From Bacteroidales bacterium (lineage in GTDB: Bacteria > Bacteroidota > Bacteroidia > Bacteroidales > WCHB1-69), in contig JAISRU010000158.1 in assembly GCA_031273515.1 (NCBI GenBank), positions 1 to 6,488 of the forward strand: a stretch of DNA of 6,488 nt, in the 5' to 3' direction. Both the position numbers and the translations under genes were made by a program. Positions 1-6,488 of the stretch are shown here, in pieces. The notes under the pieces are model-generated. The model was not told where the DNA came from, ran no database searches, and worked only from the letters and a program-made list of their open reading frames with translations. Position 1 is the first letter of the stretch, and each line of letters begins with the position of its first letter.

Positions 1-297
1 GTCGATCAAAGGGAAAACAAACAATTGTTGTTCGACCGAAAGTCAAAAGACCATATTGTAACCTATCCTGACGACAGAATTGAAATCGCCGAATATATAG
101 ATGATCAGTACGATAATCGAAATAACAATGATGATCCGTCAAATACAGAAATATTGTCGTTGTACGAAAAAGAAAAAGAACTGATACAAAAAGCCTTGGA
201 AAAAAACAAAGGAAAACGAAAAGAGGCGGCAAAAGAGATTGGCATTTCGGAAAGAACGCTTTACCGTAAACTAAAAGAATATAATCTGAACGAATAA
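1..297 (+). CDS. Sigma-54-dependent response regulator, C-terminal end (Fis-type HTH), 5'-truncated
   Basis: The frame is open from the first base, so this is the last 98 residues of a gene entering from the left; the internal TTG at 25 is not a real start. The last ~45 residues form a Fis-type helix-turn-helix: a helix with KEKELIQKALEKNKGKRKEA, then AAKEIGISERTLYRKLKEY, the DNA-recognition pattern that ends NtrC/AtoC-family activators. Before it lies a charged, Asn/Asp-rich linker (around residues 20-50) where the AAA+ domain has already ended. The AAA+ ATPase and any receiver domain are outside the window, so the sigma-54 assignment rests on the HTH and on the neighbours: in Bacteroidales a Fis-family sigma-54 regulator commonly precedes LptE and SecG (family knowledge). 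It probably activates transcription at the membrane-stress or envelope level, but its targets cannot be read here. The LptE-like gene starts 9 nt after its stop. Confidence 0.88.
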   Translation, partial: VDQRENKQLLFDRKSKDHIVTYPDDRIEIAEYIDDQYDNRNNNDDPSNTEILSLYEKEKELIQKALEKNKGKRKEAAKEIGISERTLYRKLKEYNLNE

Positions 298-306
298 TCA
301 CGAAAC

Positions 307-807
307 ATGACAATGATAAAATTATGCGTATCGGTTTGTTTGCTCTTATTCATGTCAGCCTGCGTTCATTATTCTGCTGTGGGAGTGGATATTCCTGCAG
401 AAGCAAAAACAATATGTATTAAACAGTTTCAGAATAACGCATCGTTGGTAAATCTGAAACTAAGCAACGAACTTACCACGCAACTGAAAGATAAGTTTCA
501 ATCCAACACACGTTTATCGATAGTCGATGCTCGCGGGGATTTGTATCTGGAAGGAGAGATAACGAATTATTCGCTTTCTCCTGCGGCGGTGGGTGTGGAA
601 AAAGCAACTATGGAGAGATTAACCATTACTGTCCGCATAAAATACGAAAATAAATTTGACGAAGAAAAGAATGTGGAGAAAACATTTTCCCGTTATCAGG
701 ATTTTAATAGCAATCAAAGTCTGCCGGCGGTAGAAGACCAGCTGGTGATGGAAATTTGCGAGGCTTTGGTCGATGATATTTTTATGGCAACAGTAGGAAA
801 TTGGTAA
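307..807 (+). CDS. lptE: LptE-family LPS-assembly lipoprotein
   Basis: Predicted outer-membrane lipoprotein of 166 residues, the usual size for Bacteroidota LptE-like proteins. The N-terminus has a lysine at residue 5, a hydrophobic stretch (about 6-17) and a lipobox-like MSAC with the acylated cysteine at residue 19. The mature part has the family pattern: an early strand with KTICIKQFQNNA, a helix with LSNELTTQLKDKFQS, then strands around RLSIVDARGDLYLEGEITNY. LptE plugs the LptD barrel and helps insert lipopolysaccharide into the outer leaflet (family knowledge). The start at 307 (MTM) was kept; a second ATG at 313 is equally plausible and gives the same lipoprotein. It lies 9 nt after the regulator and 15 nt before the next gene, so it is probably co-transcribed. 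The fold is divergent from proteobacterial LptE, so the symbol is a family-level assignment. Confidence 0.82.
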   Translation: MTMIKLCVSVCLLLFMSACVHYSAVGVDIPAEAKTICIKQFQNNASLVNLKLSNELTTQLKDKFQSNTRLSIVDARGDLYLEGEITNYSLSPAAVGVEKATMERLTITVRIKYENKFDEEKNVEKTFSRYQDFNSNQSLPAVEDQLVMEICEALVDDIFMATVGNW

Positions 808-822
808 CATAAACTATTTTTT

Positions 823-1578
823 ATGAACAAAGAACAATATATACAATGGATTAAAAACAGAACGGAGGTCTCGGCTTCTATTTCTGTTGATCATGCAATA
901 AAGAAATATCCTTATTGTATGACGCTGCATCTTTTCCGAGCCTTGCAATCGGAAACGGCAGCAAATAAAGCCATGTTGGCAATACTGCATCCCGACAGAA
1001 AACAATTGGCAACATTGTTTTTCCAAAAGAAGAACAATGTCGTATCGGAACCTCTATCTGCCAACAAGACAGATAAAACGACTGCGGTGAAAATCAAAGA
1101 AGAAAAGTCAGATAAAACGCTTGCGGACGAGATCAGGCTCAAAGAAAGAATGGTAAAGGAAGTTCTTGATCAAACCAAAGACAAAGAAGCATTATTGGAG
1201 ATACTGCAAAAAAGAGTGTCGGAACTTAATCAGGAAGCAAATAAAGAGCAGGCGGAATCGATGGAAGAAGAAGTTCCGTACGAACCTGAAGCAAGTGTTT
1301 CTTTAGATGAATTGATTGAAAAATTCAATACAATGTCGCTCAAAATTGCAATTAATGCAGACGATTCAGACGATGAACACGCATATAAAGATTTAGGAAA
1401 GAGTAGTCTATCGGAACGGATGAACATTGTAAGTGAAACATTGGCAGAACTTTATTGTTCGCAACAGGCATACGATAAGGCAATAAAAATTTATGAAGCG
1501 TTGTCGTTGAAATATCCGGAAAAAAATGCTATCTTTGCAAACATCATTAGTGAAATAAAAGAAAAAAAGAAATCATAA
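823..1578 (+). CDS. Conserved Bacteroidales protein with C-terminal TPR-like segment
   Basis: A 251-residue soluble protein with no signal peptide or membrane segment. Residues ~20-68 contain the pattern AIKKYPYCMTLHLF...HPDRKQLATLF, resembling the N-terminus of a Bacteroidales family that sits between LptE and SecG. A central Lys/Glu-rich region (about 80-155) is probably disordered or coiled. It is followed by SLDELIEKFNTMSLKI (160-174) and an acidic patch DADDSDDE-like near 180-185. Residues ~200-236 look like one TPR helix pair (SETLAELYCSQQAYDKAIKIYEAL, split here by position, followed by SLKYPEKNAIFA), typical of a terminal TPR. Function is unknown; TPRs usually mediate protein contacts. 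Its position next to secG (4-nt gap) suggests a role linked to secretion or envelope assembly, which is inference from context only. Confidence 0.8.
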   Translation: MNKEQYIQWIKNRTEVSASISVDHAIKKYPYCMTLHLFRALQSETAANKAMLAILHPDRKQLATLFFQKKNNVVSEPLSANKTDKTTAVKIKEEKSDKTLADEIRLKERMVKEVLDQTKDKEALLEILQKRVSELNQEANKEQAESMEEEVPYEPEASVSLDELIEKFNTMSLKIAINADDSDDEHAYKDLGKSSLSERMNIVSETLAELYCSQQAYDKAIKIYEALSLKYPEKNAIFANIISEIKEKKKS

Positions 1579-1582
1579 AAAT

Positions 1583-1957
1583 ATGTACACACTTTTAATT
1601 GTAATCATCGTAATTGTAGCCATATTGCTTGGCTTGGTTGTTTTAATGCAAAACTCAAAAGGCGGAGGATTATCTTCAACCTTTTCATCTTCGAGTCAGA
1701 TCATGGGCGTACGCAAGACTGCCGATTTTTTAGAAAAGGCAACATGGACATTTTCTATCATTATTGTTGTTTTGTGTTTTGTTTCCAGTTTTTTTGCGCA
1801 GTCAGCCGAAACGGAATCGGGACAACAACAGGGAAGTAAAGCGGCAGGAGCTCAAACAATGACTTCCATGCCGACAGCGGCGCCTGCACCTGCTGCAACA
1901 ACAGAACAGGCAACGCCTCAGACAAATAATGAACCCCAACCAAATGCAGAACAATAA
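1583..1957 (+). CDS. secG: Preprotein translocase subunit SecG
   Basis: Small inner-membrane subunit of the SecYEG channel, which assists SecA-driven export. Two membrane segments are visible: residues ~2-22 (MYTLLIVIIVIVAILLGLVV) and ~55-72. Between them is the SecG signature: VLMQNSKGGGLSSTF (20-34), with the Gly-rich loop, then TADFLEKATW (47-55). The core ends near residue 75. The remaining ~50 residues are a low-complexity tail rich in Gln, Ala, Thr and Pro, making the protein (124 residues) longer than the minimal SecG. The gene begins 4 nt after the stop of the TPR-type gene and closes the cluster; a 73-nt gap follows, with no convincing terminator hairpin and T-run. Confidence 0.93.
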   Translation: MYTLLIVIIVIVAILLGLVVLMQNSKGGGLSSTFSSSSQIMGVRKTADFLEKATWTFSIIIVVLCFVSSFFAQSAETESGQQQGSKAAGAQTMTSMPTAAPAPAATTEQATPQTNNEPQPNAEQ

Positions 1958-2030
1958 TGACTTTAATCGAACAATCAGTACGGTTGAGTTGTTATTAATC
2001 AGTAAGTAAATAATTAAAATATTTTATATT

Positions 2031-2447
2031 ATGAAGAAATTATATACAGCCGAAGCTGTTGTCAGCGGAGGAAGAAATGGAAAAGCAGTAACATCGGACA
2101 ACGCATTAAATATCGAACTTCGTTCTCCTGTTCAGATGGGAGGAGAACCGGGAAAATATACCAATCCCGAACAGTTATTTGCCTGCGGATATGCCGCTTG
2201 TTTTGAATCAGCATTGGAGATGCATGCACGATTGTTGAAAATCAATACGGGCAAAACGCAAATTACAGCCCGCGTTCATCTTAATTCTTCGGACGACGAC
2301 GGATTCTTCCTTTCCGTGGATTTGAACGTGAAAATTCCGGAAGCAACAAAAGAACAGGCAGAAGAATTGGTGAAATTAGCTCACCAGACATGTCCCTATT
2401 CCAAAGCTGTACGAAATAATATAGAGGTATCACTCTCTGTTAATTGA
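2031..2447 (+). CDS. Ohr/OsmC-family organic hydroperoxide reductase
   Basis: A 138-residue cytoplasmic thiol peroxidase of the Ohr branch, which reduces organic hydroperoxides using a two-cysteine centre. The peroxidatic cysteine is Cys57 in GYAACFESAL and the resolving cysteine is Cys121 in HQTCPYSKAVRNNIEV. The catalytic Arg and Glu of Ohr are matched by Arg15 (SGGRNG) and Glu47 (NPEQLF). Length and motif order are standard for Ohr. One difference is an additional cysteine at residue 52 (FACGYAACF), where many family members have Ala. The 73-nt A/T-rich leader suggests a separate transcription start, but no TAnnTTTG box is evident there. The stop codon TGA lies inside a short tandem repeat beginning at 2442. 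Confidence 0.92.
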   Translation: MKKLYTAEAVVSGGRNGKAVTSDNALNIELRSPVQMGGEPGKYTNPEQLFACGYAACFESALEMHARLLKINTGKTQITARVHLNSSDDDGFFLSVDLNVKIPEATKEQAEELVKLAHQTCPYSKAVRNNIEVSLSVN

Positions 2448-2460
2448 GAATTGAGAATTG
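2442..2460. repeat. 7-bp tandem repeat overlapping the ohr stop codon
   Basis: The unit AATTGAG is present 2.7 times. The first copy supplies the TGA stop of the Ohr gene (2445-2447). Related CAATT-type runs occur at 2622-2645 and, as the complement pattern CAATT(A/G)T, at 3121-3208. Confidence 0.8.
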
Positions 2461-2511
2461 CCATACGGGTGATTATGGTCATTTTCCTTTCTCCTCGCCA
2501 TTGTCTGAATC

Positions 2512-2545
2512 AGGATTGACAGGATTTAAGGATTGACAGGATTAA
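2512..2545. repeat. 17-bp tandem duplication (AGGATTGACAGGATTWA)
   Basis: Two adjacent 17-bp copies, 2512-2528 and 2529-2545, differ at one base (the 16th, T versus A). Each copy itself contains AGGATT twice. The motif looks like a dispersed intergenic repeat rather than a coding sequence. Confidence 0.85.
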
Positions 2546-2562
2546 TTTTTCCTCACCCCCTG

Positions 2563-2585
2563 CCCCTCTTCAAATTGGAGAGGGG
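2563..2585. repeat. GC-rich inverted repeat (CCCCTCT...AGAGGGG)
   Basis: A 9-bp stem including one T-G pair, with arms CCCCTCTTC and GAAGAGGGG-like GGAGAGGGG around a short A/T loop. It sits in a C-rich context (CCTCACCCCCTG at 2551-2562) unlike the surrounding A/T-rich DNA. It could end transcription from the Ohr gene, but no T-run follows on the + strand, so it is more likely a dispersed repeat element. Confidence 0.65.
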
Positions 2586-2621
2586 AGAATATGTGTGCTA
2601 AAAATAATCATCCGCATGGTC

Positions 2622-2645
2622 ATTTTCAATTTTCAATTTTCAATT
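2622..2645. repeat. 7-bp tandem repeat (ATTTTCA)
   Basis: Three perfect copies of ATTTTCA and a partial fourth, directly upstream of the candidate promoter at 2675. The A/T-rich run may act as an upstream element or simply be a dispersed repeat. Confidence 0.75.
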
Positions 2646-2674
2646 ATTTCTGTGTTTCGTATTGATTTTTTATG

Positions 2675-2682
2675 TACTTTTG
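2675..2682 (+). promoter_or_regulatory. Candidate Bacteroidota -7 promoter box (TACTTTTG)
   Basis: TACTTTTG matches the TAnnTTTG consensus recognised by the primary sigma factor of Bacteroidota. The -33 element is weak: TTTCG at 2655-2659, with 15 nt between. The box lies about 60 nt before the ATG at 2744 and is the only such box found in front of a gene start in this window, which supports transcription of the (CA)n-containing frame. Confidence 0.45.
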
Positions 2683-2743
2683 CAGTTAGAATCTGAAATC
2701 GACTAAACAATATCAAACAGTTTGTTTTTCAAACAGAAAAAGT

Positions 2744-3351
<608 letters not shown>

Positions 3352-3355
<4 letters not shown>

Positions 3356-3789
3356 ACACAGATTTTTTTTCACAGAACCGATGCACGAGCGGACATTTTA
3401 GGATTGTCAAAACATTGACAATCCCAAAATATGAACATGTTGTCAGCATCACAACTGCGATGATACAGGAAAACAGTTTTTCTGAAGGCATCACAACACA
3501 AATGCACACGGAAAATAATTTTCTTACAGGCATTTATACCAAAATACACAAGGAAAACAATTTTTTCACCACCATTTCTACACAAATACTAATGGAAAAC
3601 AATTTTTCCAACGTCATCAATGCAAAAATGCCACTGATAAACAATATTTCTAACGCCGTCGATACAAAAATGCTGGTAGAAAACAATTTTGCTAACACCG
3701 TCGCAAACGTGAAGCTGCAAAAAAATAAATATAACACGACATTATCACAGGAAATATCCTTAAAATATAAACATAGTATTAACATATAA
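3352..3789 (+). CDS. Unrecognised frame of seven 14-residue tandem repeats
   Basis: This frame is open from 2959 to 3789; the most sensible independent start is the ATG at 3352, giving 145 residues. That ATG overlaps the stop of the upstream frame as ATGA, the arrangement used for coupled re-initiation. After ~32 residues come seven units of exactly 14 residues (3448-3741), with the pattern [I/V]xT(K/Q)MxxENNFxxx, for example ITTQMHTENNFLTG and ISTQILMENNFSNV. The units diverge at many positions but contain no indels, and the last two are the most degenerate. A Lys/Asn-rich tail of 15 residues ends the frame. No signal peptide is seen from 3352; the upstream extension would only be joined if the CA tract lost one unit. 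I do not recognise the repeat. A non-coding array of small hairpins is the main alternative. Confidence 0.35.
3448..3741. repeat. 42-bp tandem repeat array, seven degenerate units
   Basis: Units begin at 3448, 3490, 3532, 3574, 3616, 3658 and 3700, each exactly 42 nt. The conserved core is (G)GAAAACAATTTT, which in several units is self-complementary; 3594-3609 is a perfect 6-bp stem (GGAAAA/TTTTCC) with loop CAAT. The period is a multiple of three and there are no spacers, which argues against CRISPR and suits either a protein repeat or a hairpin array. Confidence 0.85.
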
Positions 3790-3829
3790 ATATAATTCAA
3801 AAACAAATATTAATAAACAGTTACATAAT

Positions 3830-4555
3830 ATGAATGCAATCAACAGTATCTATTTATCACAACTGCATCACGGGGAAACAGTAACGTTTCATCGTGATAC
3901 CCTTGAACAGTTGGAAAAAGCAGACCCTGCACATCTGGGCGTGCAGGAACAGGTTAAAGAATACGATTTTGCCTGCGAAGAGTTACAACTTACGATAGAC
4001 GTTTTTTCGACAAATTCGTTGTCTAAAGAATCGCTGCGTCGGGATAATCTTCGTGAGCGCGCTTATTCTGCGTTTAAAGCCTATATAAAGGTATATCTCA
4101 ACGATGAGGATGAGTCAAAGGTAGAAGCGGCAGAACGCATCATTGCAGTTATTCGACAATCGGAACGGGAGATAGGCAATCCGAGGTCTATCGGAATGAC
4201 CAAAAGAACAACAGCGCTTTCCAGTCTTTTGCGTAATTTAGAACCGCTTTCCGACGATATTCAACAAATAGGAGCAGAAAACAGACTAAAACGACTTGCA
4301 GAAACTAATCAAGCATTTATCGACCTGCAATTTGAACGCTATATGGAACAAAGTAACAAACATTCCGGCGACGTAAAAGCTGCCTGCGCCCTTGCCAACA
4401 CTATTTACAAACAGATTATCGAACGTGTGAATGCTAAAATATTATTGGAAGGAGAAACGGCATTTCTCCCCTATATCAAAGCGCAAAATACGGTCATTGA
4501 AAAATACAAAAACCTTATCGCTCAACGCAAAGGACGAAATAAAATTAAAAATTGA
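3830..4555 (+). CDS. DUF6261-like protein
   Basis: A 241-residue, mostly alpha-helical soluble protein without signal peptide or membrane segment. It resembles the Bacteroidota DUF6261 family: an N-terminal SIYLSQLHHGETVTFHRD (residues 6-23), a helical middle with LRERAYSAFKAYIKVYL (74-90), and the conserved-looking LAETNQAFIDLQFERYMEQ (156-174), where the N..F..L...R spacing is typical. The function of the family is unknown to me. The ATG at 3830 follows a 40-nt A/T-only stretch after the repeat frame and no promoter box is visible, so it could be read from the same transcript as the frames at 2744-3789. A long inverted repeat begins 5 nt after its stop. The family assignment is from recall of sequence pattern, not from a search. 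Confidence 0.72.
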   Translation: MNAINSIYLSQLHHGETVTFHRDTLEQLEKADPAHLGVQEQVKEYDFACEELQLTIDVFSTNSLSKESLRRDNLRERAYSAFKAYIKVYLNDEDESKVEAAERIIAVIRQSEREIGNPRSIGMTKRTTALSSLLRNLEPLSDDIQQIGAENRLKRLAETNQAFIDLQFERYMEQSNKHSGDVKAACALANTIYKQIIERVNAKILLEGETAFLPYIKAQNTVIEKYKNLIAQRKGRNKIKN

Positions 4556-4559
4556 AACA

Positions 4560-4645
4560 GTGAACAAGTGAACAAGTAGACAAGAGCGCAAAGCGAAGAG
4601 GATACTCTTTCGTAATCTCGCTTGTCCACTCGTTCACTTGTCTAC
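4560..4645. repeat. Long imperfect inverted repeat with 8-bp tandem arms
   Basis: The left arm (4560-4584) is three near-copies of GTGAACAA and pairs with the right arm (4621-4645) over 25 positions with 4 mismatches. The 36-nt loop contains a second, smaller pairing (CGAAGAG at 4594-4600 with CTCTTTCG at 4605-4612, one bulge) and the 11-mer GCGCAAAGCGA (4586-4596), the reverse complement of 3164-3174. It starts 5 nt after the stop of the DUF6261-like gene. It could stop or stabilise that transcript, but there is no T-run after it, so a factor-independent terminator is not supported. Confidence 0.8.
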
Positions 4646-4740
4646 TAACAAAGATAAACACGGAGGAAGCCGAAAATCCGTAATTAAAATAAAAATAATC
4701 AAAGAGTAGGCGTAGTATTAAATATTTTAAAATTAGTTTT

Positions 4741-6488
4741 ATGAGGAAATTATTTATTTTCCTGCTGGGAGTGATGCTCTCGGCACAGACGGTTTATTCT
4801 CAGCCCGTCATTCAGACGTGGACAGAGGATTTTGATAATATTGTTTCTGCAACCTCGGCTCCTCCGGGGTTTACCACGATTCCGCAAGGGTCGTGGGTGT
4901 CTGACCCTGTTCATTATTTACCGGGGTCTTCGGTTGCTAATCCCAAGTCGTTTTTGGGACTTGTTCCCACTACGCTTGGGAGTACAACTATTTTGCAAAC
5001 GCCTGTGTACGATTTATCAAATATGTCGTGCGTTTTATTGCGGTTTAGTCATATCTGTAAGGTATCGCCCAAAGATTCGGCGTTGCTGCAATACAGAGAT
5101 GTAGCCGGTCCCCCAGTCTGGACAACTGTTCGTGCAGATGCTTATTTGGGTAAGGCGGCGACTGTTGCAAGAGGCTTTAGCGCCTCAAGCTATCCAGAAT
5201 GGCAGGCGGGCGACAGTATGGCTATTCCCGATCAGTCGTGGTGGAAAGAAGAGTATTTCGATTTATCGCAGGTAGCCTCCTACGGACGCTTTGAATTTCG
5301 CTTTATTATTAAGCGTATGAATGTACAGGGAACACAGGCTTCCTACGGGTGGCTGTTAGAGAATTTTGAACTGACGGCGTCTCCTGTCCAAATTTATCCT
5401 CCTGTAGTTGAGTTTATCGCTCCTTTGGTAAAAGATAACGTTTATTACACAGGTCCCTTTGAAATCAATGCCAGAGTGAAAACCCAGACAAATGCCCCTA
5501 TTGTACCTCCGAAATTGGTTTATACTTCTACCTTTAATGGAACTTCCGTTACCGATTCCGTACCAATGACAAATGTATTGGGTGATTCGTTGTGGAAAGC
5601 CGACATTCCGCAATTCGTATTAGGAACGCAAGTTACCTATTATATTACAGGAAGAGATACACTTGGCAATCAGGCAAGTGATACTTCCGGTTTTGTAATT
5701 ATGTACGGCACAGGAGGGAATGTAATTGTAGGCACAGGAACTACAAACAACTACTATACGCCAATAAATTTATGGTATCAATATAGCTGGACTCGACAAT
5801 TGTATTTAGGGTCAGAATTAATCCCGGGCGCTATGGGAGGAATTATTAGCAAATTAGCATGGGATTATAATTATACAAATGCTTGGACTGTTACTAAACA
5901 AACCTGCTATTTTCGTGCCGTAGATGAAACCACCCAAGCTACAGGCTATATTGATCCTCTCGCTGATGGAGCTACAGAGGTATGGTCAGGCACACTTAGC
6001 GTTGCAGGAGGTCCTGCCTGGGTGGAGATAACCTTAGATCAACCTTTTTTCTTGCCTCAGGATAAAAATCTGTTGATCTATTGGCATCATGAGAGCGGAA
6101 ATTATCCGGGAAGTGCATGGGTATTCAGACATCATACAACCGCTTCAAACCAAACGGTATATGCTATGTCTACTGTAAGCTTCCCTGCCACCAGTGCAGG
6201 TACAGTAACAACAGCCCGTCCCAATGCTCGGTTTACTATCGTTAATACTACTGTAAACAATCATTCCGTAGAGCTGTCTTCTATTGATATGAGCGATACC
6301 GTAATTGTTACTCCGAGTGTTTCAGTACCTGTTGTTGCCACCATAAAAAACAAAGGTGCATCAAATTTAACATCGGCAAGAATCTATTATTCCGTAAACG
6401 GAAATACGCCGCAATACTTTACATGGTCGGGCAATTTGTCATGGGATTATACAACGCAGGCAAGCAATGCATCCGCCACGTATGTTCC
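4741..6488 (+). CDS. Secreted multi-domain beta-sandwich protein (putative T9SS cargo), 3'-truncated
   Basis: The frame is open from the ATG at 4741 to the window edge: at least 582 residues with no stop. Residues 1-20 are a signal peptide (MRKLFIFLLGVMLSAQTVYS) with likely cleavage before Gln21; Gln at +1 is the common rule for Bacteroidota signal peptidase I substrates. Residues ~26-212 look like a jelly-roll/cleaved-adhesin-like domain, opening with TWTEDFDN and closing with SYGWLLENFEL. Residues ~218-322 look like an Ig/FN3-type module (PPVVEFIAPL...YYITGRDTLGN). Residues ~330-500 form another module starting GTGTTNNYYTP and YSWTRQLYLGSEL, a pattern found in Bacteroidota secreted proteins. 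From ~510 a CARDB-like domain begins (VELSSIDMSDTVIV, then VATIKNKGASNLTSARIYYS). It is probably exported across the outer membrane and surface-attached or released, perhaps an adhesin or protease-like protein; the type IX sorting domain would be at the unseen C-terminus. No promoter box was found upstream. Confidence 0.85.
   Translation, partial: MRKLFIFLLGVMLSAQTVYSQPVIQTWTEDFDNIVSATSAPPGFTTIPQGSWVSDPVHYLPGSSVANPKSFLGLVPTTLGSTTILQTPVYDLSNMSCVLLRFSHICKVSPKDSALLQYRDVAGPPVWTTVRADAYLGKAATVARGFSASSYPEWQAGDSMAIPDQSWWKEEYFDLSQVASYGRFEFRFIIKRMNVQGTQASYGWLLENFELTASPVQIYPPVVEFIAPLVKDNVYYTGPFEINARVKTQTNAPIVPPKLVYTSTFNGTSVTDSVPMTNVLGDSLWKADIPQFVLGTQVTYYITGRDTLGNQASDTSGFVIMYGTGGNVIVGTGTTNNYYTPINLWYQYSWTRQLYLGSELIPGAMGGIISKLAWDYNYTNAWTVTKQTCYFRAVDETTQATGYIDPLADGATEVWSGTLSVAGGPAWVEITLDQPFFLPQDKNLLIYWHHESGNYPGSAWVFRHHTTASNQTVYAMSTVSFPATSAGTVTTARPNARFTIVNTTVNNHSVELSSIDMSDTVIVTPSVSVPVVATIKNKGASNLTSARIYYSVNGNTPQYFTWSGNLSWDYTTQASNASATYV

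Larger units (their letters stand above)
2448..2743. other. Repeat-rich intergenic region
   Basis: No gene is supported in this 296-nt stretch. From left to right it holds the end of an AATTGAG repeat, a 12-bp direct repeat ATGGTCATTTTC (2475-2486 and 2616-2627), a 17-bp tandem duplication (2512-2545), a GC-rich inverted repeat (2563-2585), a 7-bp ATTTTCA tandem run (2622-2645), a Bacteroidota-type promoter box (2675-2682) and a small hairpin with arms GTTTG/CAAAC (2720-2734). The mosaic resembles the dispersed intergenic repeats common in Bacteroidota chromosomes. Confidence 0.7.

Noticed and set aside
25..297. TTG at 25 as a gene start for a small Fis-like protein
   Set aside because: The frame is open to the window edge and the sequence before the HTH is a linker of a larger regulator.
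619..1427. Several minus-strand frames of 60-76 codons opposite the LptE and TPR-type genes
   Set aside because: They lie fully antisense to well-supported genes, have no recognisable protein features and no start context.
3448..3741. CRISPR array
   Set aside because: The 42-bp units are contiguous and degenerate over their entire length, with no unique spacers and no cas genes nearby.
4560..4645. Factor-independent terminator after the DUF6261-like gene
   Set aside because: The stem is long and imperfect, and no T-run follows; it fits a repeat element better.
4832..5104. A 90-codon + strand frame within the secreted protein gene
   Set aside because: Out of frame with the 4741 gene, which has a signal peptide and is open for at least 582 codons.
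5356..5613. An 85-codon minus-strand frame within the secreted protein gene
   Set aside because: Antisense shadow of a well-supported coding region.

Overview
This window looks like chromosomal DNA of a Bacteroidota bacterium, most likely order Bacteroidales. The reasons are the gene order at the left end (sigma-54-type regulator, LptE-like lipoprotein, TPR-type protein, SecG), a TAnnTTTG-type promoter box, the absence of strong Shine-Dalgarno sites, a DUF6261-like protein, a secreted multi-domain beta-sandwich protein with glutamine directly after the predicted signal peptidase site, and the short A/T-rich intergenic repeats. No RNA gene, insertion sequence or CRISPR array was recognised.

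Positions 1-1957 hold a tight co-directional cluster with gaps of 9, 15 and 4 nt: the C-terminus of a Fis-type response regulator, an LptE-family lipoprotein (LPS assembly), a protein with a C-terminal TPR-like segment, and SecG (Sec translocon). It reads as an envelope-biogenesis operon. An Ohr/OsmC-type peroxide reductase follows at 2031-2447 after a 73-nt gap.

Positions 2448-3829 are the unusual part. A 296-nt intergenic stretch packed with short tandem and inverted repeats leads, after a plausible promoter, into an unrecognised reading frame (2744-3355) interrupted by a pure (CA)34 tract that encodes an 11-fold Thr-His repeat. This frame stops in an ATGA start/stop overlap at 3352-3355. 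The overlapping ATG opens a second frame (to 3789) made mostly of seven 14-residue (42-bp) tandem repeats. Losing one CA unit would fuse the two frames into one 347-residue product; gaining one would truncate the product at 156 residues. This has the layout of a slipped-strand phase-variable locus, but whether either frame is translated is not shown by the sequence alone.

Positions 3830-4555 encode a helical protein resembling DUF6261. After an 86-nt imperfect inverted repeat (4560-4645), a secreted, probably surface-exposed protein starts at 4741 and runs off the right edge. It has a signal peptide, a jelly-roll-like domain, Ig-like modules and the start of a CARDB-like domain, the style of type IX secretion cargo, though the diagnostic C-terminus lies outside the window.
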